Shown piece by piece: positions 52,163 through 62,581 of a DNA stretch of 64,000 bases. A model generated the notes under the pieces. The model had not been told where the DNA came from, ran no database searches, and worked only from the letters and a program-made list of their open reading frames with translations. The DNA lies in assembly GCA_965112735.1 (NCBI GenBank), contig OZ218952.1, positions 806,001 through 870,000 of the forward strand, given 5' to 3'. The number at the start of each line of letters is the position of its first letter. Position 1 is the stretch's first letter. Source of the DNA: Phaeosaccion multiseriatum. Taxonomy: Eukaryota > Ochrophyta, other classes. The translations under genes were made by a program, and so were the position numbers.

Positions 52163-53452
52163 GTGAGTGAGTGAGTGAGTGAGTGAGTGAGTGAGTGAGT
52201 GAGTGAGTGAGTGAGTGAGTGAGTGAGGCTGAGTGAGGCTGAGTGAGTGAGTGAGTGAGAGAGTGAGTGAGGCTGAGTGAGTGAGTGAGTGAGTGAATGG
52301 AGTGAGTGAGTGAAGTGATTGTGTGAGTGAGTGAGTGAGTGAGTGAGTGAGTGAGTGAGTGAGTGAGTGAGTGAGTGAGTGAGTGAGTGAGTGAGTGAGT
52401 GAGTGAGTGAGTGAGTGAGTGAGTGAGTGAGTGAGTGAGTGAGTGAGTGAGTGAGTGAGTGAGTGAGTGAGTGAGTGAGTGAGTGAGTGAGTGAGTGAGT
52501 GAGTGAGTGAGTGAGTGAGTGAGTGAGTGAGTGAGTGAGTGAGTGAGTGAGTGAGTGAGTGAGTGAGTGAGTGAGTGAGTGAGTGAGTGAGTGAGTGAGT
52601 GAGTGAGTGAGTGAGTGAGTGAGTGAGTGAGTGAGTGAGTGAGTGAGTGAGTGAGTGAGTGAGTGAGTGAGTGAGTGAGTGAGTGAGTGAGGTGAGTGAG
52701 TGAGTGAGTGAGTGAGTGAGTGAGTGAGTGAGTGAGTGAGTGAGTGAGTGAGTGAGTGAGTGAGTGAGTGAGTGAGTGAGTGAGTGAGTGAGTGAGTGAG
52801 TGAGTGAGTGAGTGAGTGAGTGAGTGAGTGAGTGAGTGAGTGAGTGAGTGAGTGAGTGAGTGAGTGAGTGAGTGAGTGAGTGAGTGAGTGAGTGAGTGAG
52901 TGAGTGAGTGAGTGAGTGAGTGAGTGAGTGAGTGAGTGAGTGAGTGAGTGAGTGAGTGAGTGAGTGAGTGAGTGAGTGAGTGAGTGAGTGAGTGAGTGAG
53001 TGAGTGAGTGAGTGAGTGAGTGAGTGAGTGAGTGAGTGAGTGAGTGAGTGAGTGAGTGAGTGAGTGAGTGAGTGAGTGAGTGAGTGAGTGAGTGAGTGAG
53101 TGAGTGAGTGAGTGAGTGAGTGAGTGAGTGAGTGAGTGAGTGAGTGAGTGAGTGAGTGAGTGAGTGAGTGAGTGAGTGAGTGAGTGAGTGAGTGAGTGAG
53201 TGAGTGAGTGAGTGAGTGAGTGAGTGAGTGAGTGAGTGAGTGAGTGAGTGAGTGAGTGAGTGAGTGAGTGAGTGAGTGAGTGAGTGAGTGAGTGAGTGAG
53301 TGAGTGAGTGAGTGAGTGAGTGAGTGAGTGAGTGCGTGAGTGAGTGAGTGAGTGAGTGAGTGAGTGAGTGAGTGGTGAGTGAGGGAGTGGGTGAGTGAGT
53401 GAGTGAGTGAGTGAGTGAGTGAGTGAGTGAGGCTGAGTGAGTGAGGCTGAGT
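52163..53452. repeat. 1.3-kb (GTGA)n tetranucleotide satellite
   Basis: More than 300 units with very few slips (for example near 52690). Short GGCT variants lie at both ends (52227-52275, 53431-53450). The complementary strand is stop-free and gives a spurious 466-501 aa Thr-His-Ser-Leu ORF. Confidence 0.97.
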
Positions 53453-53539
53453 GAGTGAAGAGGGTCAGTACGTATATATCGAGAGAGTGATTGGAGTGGG
53501 TTGCTGAGTACATGAAGAAAGCTGTAAAAAAGGCAGAAG

Positions 53540-53572
<33 letters not shown>

Positions 53573-53884
53573 CCTTCCACTGACCAAGATAGAGCCTGAA
53601 CCTCCTGACAGAGGAAGAGCAGAGCAGTACACCGACGAGAGCGGGACGCCTTCCCTGGCAAATCTGGTGTTGGTACGCATAGTTAGGGAAGGTCGAAAGA
53701 GGCGTTTTTGTTCAATGCACAATCATTTATTATTCTTTTCTACTAAACCAACTTCAAACAGAGTGTGTGTGTGTGGGTGGGTGTGTGTGGGTGTGGGTGT
53801 GCGTGTGCGTGTGTGTGTGTGGGTGCCTCTCCTCAACAACACCCTTCTTTCATCTATAGACTCATCCGCAGCGGCGTGTTAGCA

Positions 53885-55396
53885 TTACACCGTAGGGCAG
53901 GGGGCGAAACGCCTTCCACCACAGAAGCGGCAGAGAGCGTCCTCAAGCCCCTCGACGCTGGCACGTTCGTTGATGTGGGCATTGCAACCAAGGCCGCCGT
54001 TGACGCAGGCGGGATCTGTGTAGCACGAGTCCTGGATAGGCCAGACGTCGGCACAGTACTGGGTGCACGCGTCCACGGCATCGTCGGGTGTTACAGGAGC
54101 CCGAGTGGTCGGGGCAGAGGTGGCAGCAGGGGCAGTCGTAGCGGCAGGGGTAGGCGCGGCCGCAGGAGCAGTCGTGGAATCAGGGCAGGCGAGGTACATG
54201 TCGCCTCCGCAGAAGCGGCAGAGAGCGTCCTCAAGCCCCTCGATGCCAGCACGAGCACGAGCTCCAATGTGGGCGTCGCAACCAAGTCCGCCGGTCGCAC
54301 ACTGGGGGTCCGTGTAGCAGGCGGCTTGGTCGGGCCACACGTTGGCACAGTATTCAGTGCACGCGTCCCCCTCCACCACGGCCACTGGGGAACTCGTGAC
54401 GGGTGCGGTGGTGGCTACAGGGGCAGTCGTAACGGCAGGGGTAGGCGTGGCCGCAGGGGCAGTCGTGGAATCAGGGCAGGCGAGGTACATGTCGCCTCCA
54501 CAGAAGCGGCAGAGAGCATCCTCAAGCCCCTCCACATTGGCACGAACTCCAATGTGGGCGTCGCAACCAAGTCCGCCGGTCGCACATTGGGGGTCCGTGT
54601 AGCAGGCGGCTTGGGTGGGCCAGAAGTCGGCACAGTACTTGGTGCACGCGTCCCCCTCCACCACGGCCACTGGGGAACTCGTGACGGGTGCGGTGGTGGC
54701 TACAGGGGCAGTCGTCGCTGTGGTGACGGGCGTGGGTGTGGGCGCGCAGTCCTCTCCGCCCTCCATCACGGGGCAAGCGAGGCACTCAGTGGCCATCCAT
54801 GGGAAGGACTCACACTGGCGGCAGCCCAGGATGTTGCCCAAGTTGCAGCCCCCGCCTCCTCCGTTGGCCACACACACGGGGTCGTAGAAGCACTCGATGC
54901 CAGGCTGCTCCGCGCAGAAGGCCTCGCACTCGGCGCAGGAAGGGTCCGGCATGGGCGGCTCGCAAGTTGGAGCCGCCGTGGTTGGAGCCGCCGTGGTTGG
55001 AGCCGCGGTCGTTGGTGCGGGCGTTGGAGCGGGCGTGGGAGCTGGTGTAGTAGGGGCGGGCGTTGGAGCGGGCGTAGTAGGGGCGGGCGTTGGAGCGGGC
55101 GTGGGAGCTGGCGTAGTGGGGGCGGGCGTGGGAGCGGGCGTGGGAGCCGGCGTAGTGGGGGCGGGCGTTGGAGCGGGCGTGGGAGCTGGCGTAGTAGGGG
55201 CGGGCGTGGGAGCGGGCGTGGGAGCCGGCGTAGTAGGGGCGGGCGTGGGAGCGGGCGTGGGAGCTGGCGTAGTAGGGCCGGGCGTGGGAGGGAGGGTGAT
55301 GGTGGGGGCGGGGGTCTCAGCCCACATTCCGGCCTCCACTGCGCTGAATGTGGCGCATCCCACTAGGACCGCGATCAAGGTCTTGATGGAAGGCAT
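53885..55396 (-). CDS. Secreted cysteine-rich PT-linker protein C
   Basis: Single exon, 503 aa. Signal peptide [20 protein letters not shown] with likely cleavage after VEA. Residues about 25-150 are (APTPAPTT)n linker. A Cys-rich domain follows ([20 protein letters not shown]...GCRQCESF...CLACP), then three repeats of about 90 residues: DACTxYCAxxWPxQ, CYTDPxCAxGGLGC and [13 protein letters not shown], separated by ATTAPV linkers. It ends in CPTV with no TM helix, unlike A and B. The pattern C-x3-C...CYTDP...CRFCG is related to the CVALCEAAG...CVTD...CRFCGES domain of A and B, so all three are probably one extended family. I do not recognise the family; role unknown, predicted extracellular. 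The minus-strand TTPAPTPAP run is GC-rich and repeat-prone. Confidence 0.85.
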   Translation of the reverse strand: MPSIKTLIAVLVGCATFSAVEAGMWAETPAPTITLPPTPGPTTPAPTPAPTPAPTTPAPTPAPTPAPTTPAPTPAPTPAPTTPAPTPAPTPAPTTPAPTPAPTPAPTTPAPTPAPTTPAPTPAPTPAPTTAAPTTAAPTTAAPTCEPPMPDPSCAECEAFCAEQPGIECFYDPVCVANGGGGGCNLGNILGCRQCESFPWMATECLACPVMEGGEDCAPTPTPVTTATTAPVATTAPVTSSPVAVVEGDACTKYCADFWPTQAACYTDPQCATGGLGCDAHIGVRANVEGLEDALCRFCGGDMYLACPDSTTAPAATPTPAVTTAPVATTAPVTSSPVAVVEGDACTEYCANVWPDQAACYTDPQCATGGLGCDAHIGARARAGIEGLEDALCRFCGGDMYLACPDSTTAPAAAPTPAATTAPAATSAPTTRAPVTPDDAVDACTQYCADVWPIQDSCYTDPACVNGGLGCNAHINERASVEGLEDALCRFCGGRRFAPCPTV

Positions 55397-55685
55397 GATG
55401 ATCTCTCTTTAGGCAGAGAAGAAGTTGTCTGTGTGTGGATGGTGATGGGGGGGGAGAGGGTGGAGGGACGGCAGGGAGACAGTGTGAGAACCAGGCAAGA
55501 AAGTGGAGGACTCGAAGGAGAGAGAGGCAGCAGTGAGCACACAATGCCCGACTGACTTTCTTTCACCCCTGCCGCCTGCTGGTCTCTGCCCCCGGCTTCT
55601 ACTTTGCATTGCCCATCAGAGTAGTCTTTACAACAGGCAGCAAGGAGGCAAAGAGGAGAGCCCCCACCCAATCTCTGTCTCTCTT

Positions 55686-55717
<32 letters not shown>

Positions 55718-57408
55718 TCCAAGCAAACAATTGCTTACCTTGGGGAAGGTGAGTTGCTTTGTGAAGGCCATGATGATGCTCACCATCGCTGCCTGCATCC
55801 ATTCGCTATAATCAATTGCGCACACGCACTCCTTTCTGTGAGGGCCCGAGGTCCCATAGAAGTAAATGCTCATGACTAAGGCCGAGGAGGTGGTAACCAA
55901 CGAAAAAAGTAATCTTCCCCCCTTTTTTTTTTTTTGTAACGTTCTGTAACGGTCACGGCGAGTTTTCCCGGCGGGAAAGGCGGGAAGGGCGTAGCGTGAC
56001 GGGAGAGAAGGCCGAAGTCAGCAAGAACTTAGAAGACTCGCTCCGAGGGGAGAAGAGCTGGACCCTTCTGACTGGGAGGGGAGGCGAGGGAGAGGCATCT
56101 CGAGCCTTCACTCCTCCTGGCCGCCCAATAGGGCCAACCCCTGATGCACTATCCGCTATCCGCTATCGCCGGCGCCAGCCGATCCGCTATCCGCTATCGG
56201 CGGCGATTGTGCGTCAGGGGTCGAAAGGGAAGGCAGCGGGGAGGGAGAGGGGATGGAGACGGCACGGTGATTGAAACTCTTTTGTTTACTTGACGCTGTG
56301 CCCTGGGCTGACTGTGTGCACACTCGAAAGCAGGGCGACCTCTACTCTCTCTCTCTCTCTCTCTCTTCTTTTATACGTGTGGTAGAAGTCCCCAGTAACC
56401 TTACTGCTGAGCAGTCGCAGCCCAGAGACCTCGGCCAGCGGTCAGAGCCACAAGTCTGCTGATAACCACACGTCTACTGAAAAAGCACACGGGTGCTGGT
56501 GCAGAGCTCCTCCTGAAGCGAACCTAAGACCCCCCCCCTTGCCGCTGCCACCGCTGCTGCTGCTCCCGTATTACCAACTGCTGATGGTGCTGCTCCTGTG
56601 CCACCTCACTGCCCCCATCGAACATTGAGAGAGAGTCTGCGCTGCATCGTAAGAAAGAAAGAGAGAGAGAAAGAGAAAGAGAAAGAGAAAGAGAGAGAGA
56701 GAGAGAGAAGGAGAGAGAGAGAGAGAAAGAGAGAGAGAGAAGGAGAGAGAGAGTCGAAGCAGCTCAGCGCAGCTCTCCCACAACGCTTGACTCTTGAAGC
56801 TTGGCTCTGGGCTGACACTCTCCCCCCCTCGCTTCAACACAGAGCCTTTCTCCGCAGCCTCTCCCCACGAGAGCGTCCGGGCGTCTCCCCACTCACAGCT
56901 AGCTCGTCGTCCGAGGCCCAAAAGCCGTCCACTCTGCCGAGGAGACATAACACGACTTCCTCCTTCCTTCCGTTGCTTGCTTGCTTGCTTGCTTGCCCAA
57001 AGCAGACCAGGTGTCGCCGAGGGGGGGCTGACGCGTGAAAGGAAGGAAGGAAGGAATGAAGGAAGGAAGGAAGGAATGAAGGAAAGAACTAATAGCGTCG
57101 GAGGAAAGGGGCTCTTTGTCGCCAGGGCCGGGGGGGGAGTCACTGAGGCCGATGCGATGCCGTCGCGCGACTTGCCTGTTGGGTGTGTCTTACGCCCCCA
57201 CAACAACCCAATCCTTGCCTCGCTCTTTCTGCACTCTGCATGGCCCTCCCCCGGTGTCTGTCCTCTGCTTGTCATGCCTGTCTGTCCTCTGCTTGTCACG
57301 CCTGTCTGTCGTCTTTTCCTCTCTGTCTGTTTGTCTGTCTGTCTGCGTGTGTCTCTGTCCGTCTGTCCGTCTCGTGTCTAGAATCTTTTCTCGCGCACCC
57401 CTTAGTCG
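55397..57408. other. Spacer between cysteine-rich gene C and TRIAP1
   Basis: Contains the 5' region of gene C. A minus-strand ORF (55872-55740) ending in TFPK at a good donor (AAG|GTAAGC) may be a 5' exon or a small gene, but I cannot place it. Also here: a direct repeat of CCGCTATCCGCTATCG (56153 and 56184 areas), GA repeats (56650-56752), GGAA repeats (57038-57085) and one CAGTTGGTAATAC motif copy at 56568-56580. Confidence 0.5.
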
Positions 57409-58314
57409 TCAGCCGTCATTCTTTTTAGCCTGCGCCTCCTTCTCTCTCTCGGCCTTTGCTTGTTGCTGCAGGGCCATTCGTTCGGTGGCCAGCTGGTGAA
57501 TCCATCAATCCATCACACGAACGAATACACAAGCAAACAAACAATTAAAGAAAAAGAAACAAATAAACAGCAGAGACGTCAATTTTGGTTTGAGTGTTGG
57601 AGAGCATATGAGACAAAAAATACTTGCAGGCAGCAAGTCCGTGCAGGTCGTGCGGGTAAGGACAAGCCCGAGACAAGAGAGACAGAAAAAGCAAAGAGAG
57701 AGAGGGAGAGAGAGAAGGAGCAACCTCGGGGCCATTTGCTGAGCTCTGCGGCGGTCCCTTCAGCAAGGCTCTTCCCTCTGCTTACCGTGACGCAGTCTCT
57801 GAAGTCCTCAAAGAGGTCTGCGCACTCCTCAGAGCCTTCGATGGTCCCCGCCAGGAACTTTTCTCGGTACCAGCGGTTCTGACAGTGCTGATACTCAAAC
57901 TGTAGTTTGGTGCGACCAACCGAGACGGAAAGTGTTAGTACCTGCTGCTCCTGCTTTCTACCTGTCCCGGATCATCTTCTTGCTCACCTGCTCAATCTTG
58001 CACTCGTCCACGGGGTTGGTGATGATGAGGTCTCTTCTCCTCCGCCTCTTTCTTTTTTCCTTCTTCTTGAGGGGGTGGTACCCGAGGCTGCGGCCCATAG
58101 TGGACGGGTTGGTGTTCTCTACCACCCCCACCTCCACCTCCTGACTCTTACCCCCTTCCTTCCCCTTCCCAGTTACGATAGCCACATTGCCGGTGTCTCT
58201 TTCGTCCCCTGCGGCGGCGACTGCTGCTGCTTTTGCAGCAGGTACAGCCCCAGCACTGATGTTTTGTGCTCCTGCGGCACTACTCGGTTCAGCTTTTCCC
58301 TGCCCGGCGCCCAT
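57409..58314 (-). CDS. TRIAP1/Mdm35 twin-CX9C protein with long basic N-terminal extension
   Basis: Three exons, 58314-57988, 57899-57786 and 57492-57409; 174 aa. Splicing joins VDECKIEQ to FEYQHCQNRWYREKFLAG, making the first CX9C; the second is CADLFEDFRDC. The NRWYREKFL segment is the signature of TRIAP1/Mdm35 (UPF0203), the intermembrane-space partner of PRELI/Ups lipid-transfer proteins that move phosphatidic acid and phosphatidylserine in mitochondria. The family is normally about 75-90 residues; here exon 1 adds about 100 residues, Ala-rich and then a KKKEKRKRRRRR block. The C-terminus is a charged helix (AKAEREKEAQAKKNDG). The ATG at 58314 is the first in frame in exon 1. A shorter start at the internal Met (STMGRSLGYHPL) is possible. 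Confidence 0.88.
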
Positions 58315-58463
58315 TGTTTCCGGATAAACTTAACCAGGAAGGATTGTGTGTTTGACGTGTTCGATGAAGTCGCCATTTGTAATCGGAGGCCCAACTCGCC
58401 TACTTAGGCTCGGACCATATCGACCATCATCCCATCGTGGACAATTAGAAGAAGAGGAAAACG
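58315..58463. promoter_or_regulatory. Compact bidirectional promoter region (TRIAP1 / mTERF fusion)
   Basis: 149 bp between divergent start codons of two genes with predicted organellar products, so co-regulation is plausible. No clear core element. Confidence 0.5.
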
Positions 58464-61400
58464 ATGCGAGGACGTCGATGTGGCCCTGGCACTCTCCTGT
58501 GCTTTGTGCCGTCCGTGGCGGCTTGGTGCAGTGTATCACCGCCGCCAACGGTGGTGAACAGACCTTCACACCAGCAGGAGCAGAGTCGGCATCAGCCTTC
58601 GCAGCTGTGTGGCTCGTCCCTGGAGTCAAGGCAGACTCGAAAGAGGGGGAGGAACGAGATCGGACGTCTCCATAGCTCTGTGCGTCGTGGTGCATCGCAG
58701 ACGAAGAAAACCACCATACAGCGGCAGCAACAAGGCGGGGCCAGGACCGGGGTGGTGGAGGAGGAGCGAGCGGCGGAGGCGGCCAAGGTGCAACGGCAGC
58801 AGGAGAAGGTGGCAGAGAAGAGAGAAGCAATCATTGAATGGCTACAAGCCGCTCTGGAGCTGAAAGACCCCACCGCAGATACTCGTGCTGCTAGTGAGAC
58901 GCTCCGCGACGGGGACAAGGATAGCACCCGCAGCGGCAGCAGCGTCGCTTCGACGAACAAACAGAGAGTAGAGGCGATGCTAGACAAGTGCCCGTCCTTG
59001 GTGCGCAAGCTCAAGGACCGCGAGCAGATGAACACCCTGCTCAGCTTCCTGGCGAGAGATGTGGGGCTGGAGCTTCCCGAGGTTGTGAAGGTGCTCACCA
59101 GGCATCCTCAGCTCTTCCTGTACTCCACTGAGTTCCTACACGAGGTTGTGGCCTGGCTACAAGCCCCCTTGCCGGACAGGTGCGGTGGTGAGCAGTACAC
59201 AACCACGACGGACGCAGAAACCACCGAGGAGACGGCACATGGCGATGGTAGCGAGTCCGACCACGATGGAGGAGAAGGAGCAGGAGGAGCAGGAGGAAGG
59301 GGGGGGGGGGGAGGTATGAGGCTCTTTCCTGTGCGGTTAGAGGAGGGCAAGCCATGGCGGTGGGGGCTGGGGCTCTCGAAGCAGCAGCTTGCCACTGTCG
59401 TCTCGCGGCAGGGGGATCTCCTGTGGAAGAGCGTGGAGAACAATTTGGCCCACAAGGCGGCCTTCTTCCTCCGAGAAATGGGTATGGACCCCAATCAGAT
59501 GCGTGCCATGATCTGCAGGGGCCCTGCGGTGTGGACACTCAGCGTGGATGGCAATCTACGGCCCAAGCTTCGCTTCTATCAGCAGGAGTTGGGTATGCGG
59601 CCCCGGAAGCTTACACGGGTCATGGAGAAGAGCCCCAGCTTCTTTACCCTCAGGTGAGTATGCGGTGAGAGGCAGAGGGAGGGTGAGGTAGAGAGGGGGG
59701 GGGGGGGGCAGGGAGAGGGGGAGGCAGGGAGGGAGGGAGGGAGGGAGGGAGGGAGGGAGGGAGGGAGGGAGTTAGGGGGAGAGAGCCAAAGCTTCTTTTC
59801 CGTCAGGTGAGCAGGTGCCGTGCCATGACGTAGGACGTTGCGTTGGAATAAGGCACACACTCACCCACCCACCCCACCCACCCACTCAACCACTCAACCA
59901 CCCCACCCACCCACTCACCCATCCACTCACCCATGCCCTCACCCATCCACTCACCCACACACCCACCTATCCACTCACCTATCCCCTCACTCACTCACCC
60001 ATCCACTCACCCATCCCCTCACCCATCCACTCACCCATCCACTCACCCATCCACTCACCCATCCACTCACCCATCCACTCACCCATCCACTCTCCCATCC
60101 ACTCACCCATCCACTCACCCATCCACTCACCCATCCACTCACCCACCCACCCACACACCCACTCACCTATCCTCTCACTCACTCACCCATCCACTCACCC
60201 ATCCGCTCACCCACCCACTCACCCATCCACTCACCCATCCACTCACCCATCTACTCACCCATCCACTCACCCATCCACTCACCCATCCACTCCCCCATCC
60301 ACTCACTCATCCACTCACCCATCCACTCACCCATCCACTCACCCATCCACTCACCCATCCACTCACTCACTCACCCATCCACTCTCCCATCCACTCACCC
60401 ATCCACTCACCCATCCCCTCACCCATCCACTCACCCATCCACTCACCCATCCACTCACCCATCCACTCACTCACTCACCCATCCACTCTCCCATCCACTC
60501 TCCCATCCACTCACCCATCCACTCACCCATCCACTCACCCATCCCCTCACCCATCCACTCACCCATCCACTCACCCATCTACTCACCCATCCCCTCACCC
60601 ATCCCCTCACCCATCCACTCACCCATCCACTCTCCCATCCACTCACCCATCCACTCACCCATCCACTCACCCATCCCCTCACTCACTCACCCATCCACTC
60701 ACCCATCCACTCACCCATCCACTCACCCATCCACTCACCCATCCACTCACCCATCCACTCACCCATCCACTCACCCATCCACTCACCCATCCACTCACCC
60801 ATCCACTCACCCATCCACTCACCCATCCACTCACCCATCCCCTCACCCATCCACTCACCCATCCACTCACTCATCCACTCACCCATCCACTCACTCACCC
60901 ACTCACCCATCCACTCACCCATCCCCTCACCCATCCACTCACCCATCTACTCACCCATCCCCTCACCCATCCACTCACCCATCCCCTCACCCATCCACTC
61001 ACCCATCCCCTCACCCATCCACTCACCCATCCACTCACCCATCCACTCACCCATCCACTCTCCCATCCACTCACCCATCCACTCACCCATCCCCTCACCC
61101 ATCCACTCACCCATCCACTCACCCATCCACTCACCCATCCACTCACCCATCCACTCACCCATCTACTCACCCATCCCCTCACCCATCCCCTCACCCATCC
61201 ACTCACCCATCCACTCTCCCATCTACTCACCCATCCACTCACCCATCCACTCACCCATCCCCTCACCCATCCCCTCACCCATCCCCTCACCCATCCCCTC
61301 ACCCATCCACTCACCCATCCACTCACCCATCCACTCACCCATCCACTCACCCATCTACTCACCCATCCCCTCACCCATCCACTCCCTCCCCTCCCTCCCC

Positions 61401-62540
61401 ACCGGTCTCACCAGCGTGGACAAGAACGCCCGACCGAAGGTTGCCTTCTTCCACGACGTTCTCGGGGCCTCCCTCGAAATGATCGCGCACACTCTGGAGG
61501 AGTCACCACGCTTCCTCAACGCGAGCATGAAGTCAAGAGTGCTTCCCCGAGTGTCTCGATTATCCAAGGGTGGGATAGAGCCCAGCTTTGAGCACATTGC
61601 GCTGCTCTGTACGTACACCGAGGTAGGGCAGGTGGGGCGAGGGAGGGACGGGCGGACAGATTGAGTGAGGGGGAGAGGGATGGAGGGAGGGAGGGAGGGA
61701 GGGAGGGAGGGAGGGAGGGAGGGAGGGAGGGAGGGAGGGAGAGAGGGAGGGAGGGAGGGAGAGAGGGAGGGAGGGAGGGAGGGGGGGAGGGAGGGAGGGA
61801 GGGAGGGAGGGAGGGAGGGAGGGACAGAGTACGGGAGTAAAAGGAAGATTACGCAAAATGCGTCACTCCCTTTTCTACCTGTGTCGTGCCTTTTCTATCT
61901 GTCTTGTGTCTGTATCACCAACTGCTGTTTCTGCGAGTGTTGGTACTGGAGCTTTGAGCTTTAGGCAGTGATCCTCTCTCCCTACGTCTCATCTCTCTTT
62001 CTCTTTGGTCAGGACAAGTTCGAGGCGGCTCTGCTGAGGCTCATCGTAGCGAAGAGAGCATTCCTGGCCCAGTCCGCCGCACTGAGAGAGGCAGCGGCGG
62101 CAGAAGCAGCAGCAGTTGGGGATACGGCACCAGTTGTCGTCTTAGCGGCAGGAGGAGCTGGAGGAGGAGGAGGAGGAGGAGGAGGAGGAGGAGGAGTCAA
62201 GGAAGAACATGAAGGACAGGGCAGTGCCCCACACGGAGCGGAGGAGGGGGGGGCGTCATCAGTACGGCGGTCGGCTACAGCCGAAGCAGCAGTAGAAGGA
62301 GCCGAAGGGGCAGCAATAGCAGGAGGAGGAGAAGGAGGAGGAGGAGCGGGGGCGATTTCAATGGTGATCAAAGGCAGGGCTGGAAGAGGGGAGGGTAGCC
62401 CGTCGATTGCGGCAGCCGTCGCTGGTGGCGGAGGGCCCTTGTCAGTCGTGGTCAGCAGCAGGAGCGGGGGGCGAGGGACAAGACGGGCAGTCACTGGTGT
62501 GGCAGTGGTCGGCTCTGATGCGCAGGAAGAATCAATTATT

Positions 62541-62581
<41 letters not shown>

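Larger units (their letters stand above)
49969..53884. other. Gene-poor tail-to-tail region between cysteine-rich genes B and C
   Basis: Starts with GA repeats (49975-50068). From 50100 to 50970 it is non-repetitive and partly AT-richer (50320-50365), with no supported ORF. A TIR-bounded minisatellite lies at 50979-51239, CACT repeats at 51245-51530, unique sequence at 51540-52140, and the GTGA satellite at 52163-53452. No tRNA or rRNA is recognised. Confidence 0.6.

Noticed and set aside
52113-53661. 466-501 aa minus-strand ORFs of repeated Thr-His-Ser-Leu
   Set aside because: They are translations of the GTGA satellite, whose complementary strand has no stop codon in any frame. No start context, no non-repeat domain.
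55740-55872. Short minus-strand ORF ending at a good donor upstream of cysteine-rich gene C
   Set aside because: It might be a 5' exon of gene C or a separate small gene, but joining it to the nearest acceptor does not extend the signal-peptide ORF in frame. Kept only as a note.
59815-61664. Three overlapping 550-608 aa plus-strand ORFs rich in Thr-His-Pro-Ser
   Set aside because: They come from a 12-bp minisatellite inside an intron of the mTERF fusion gene. Only the last part (61415-61622) is a real exon.
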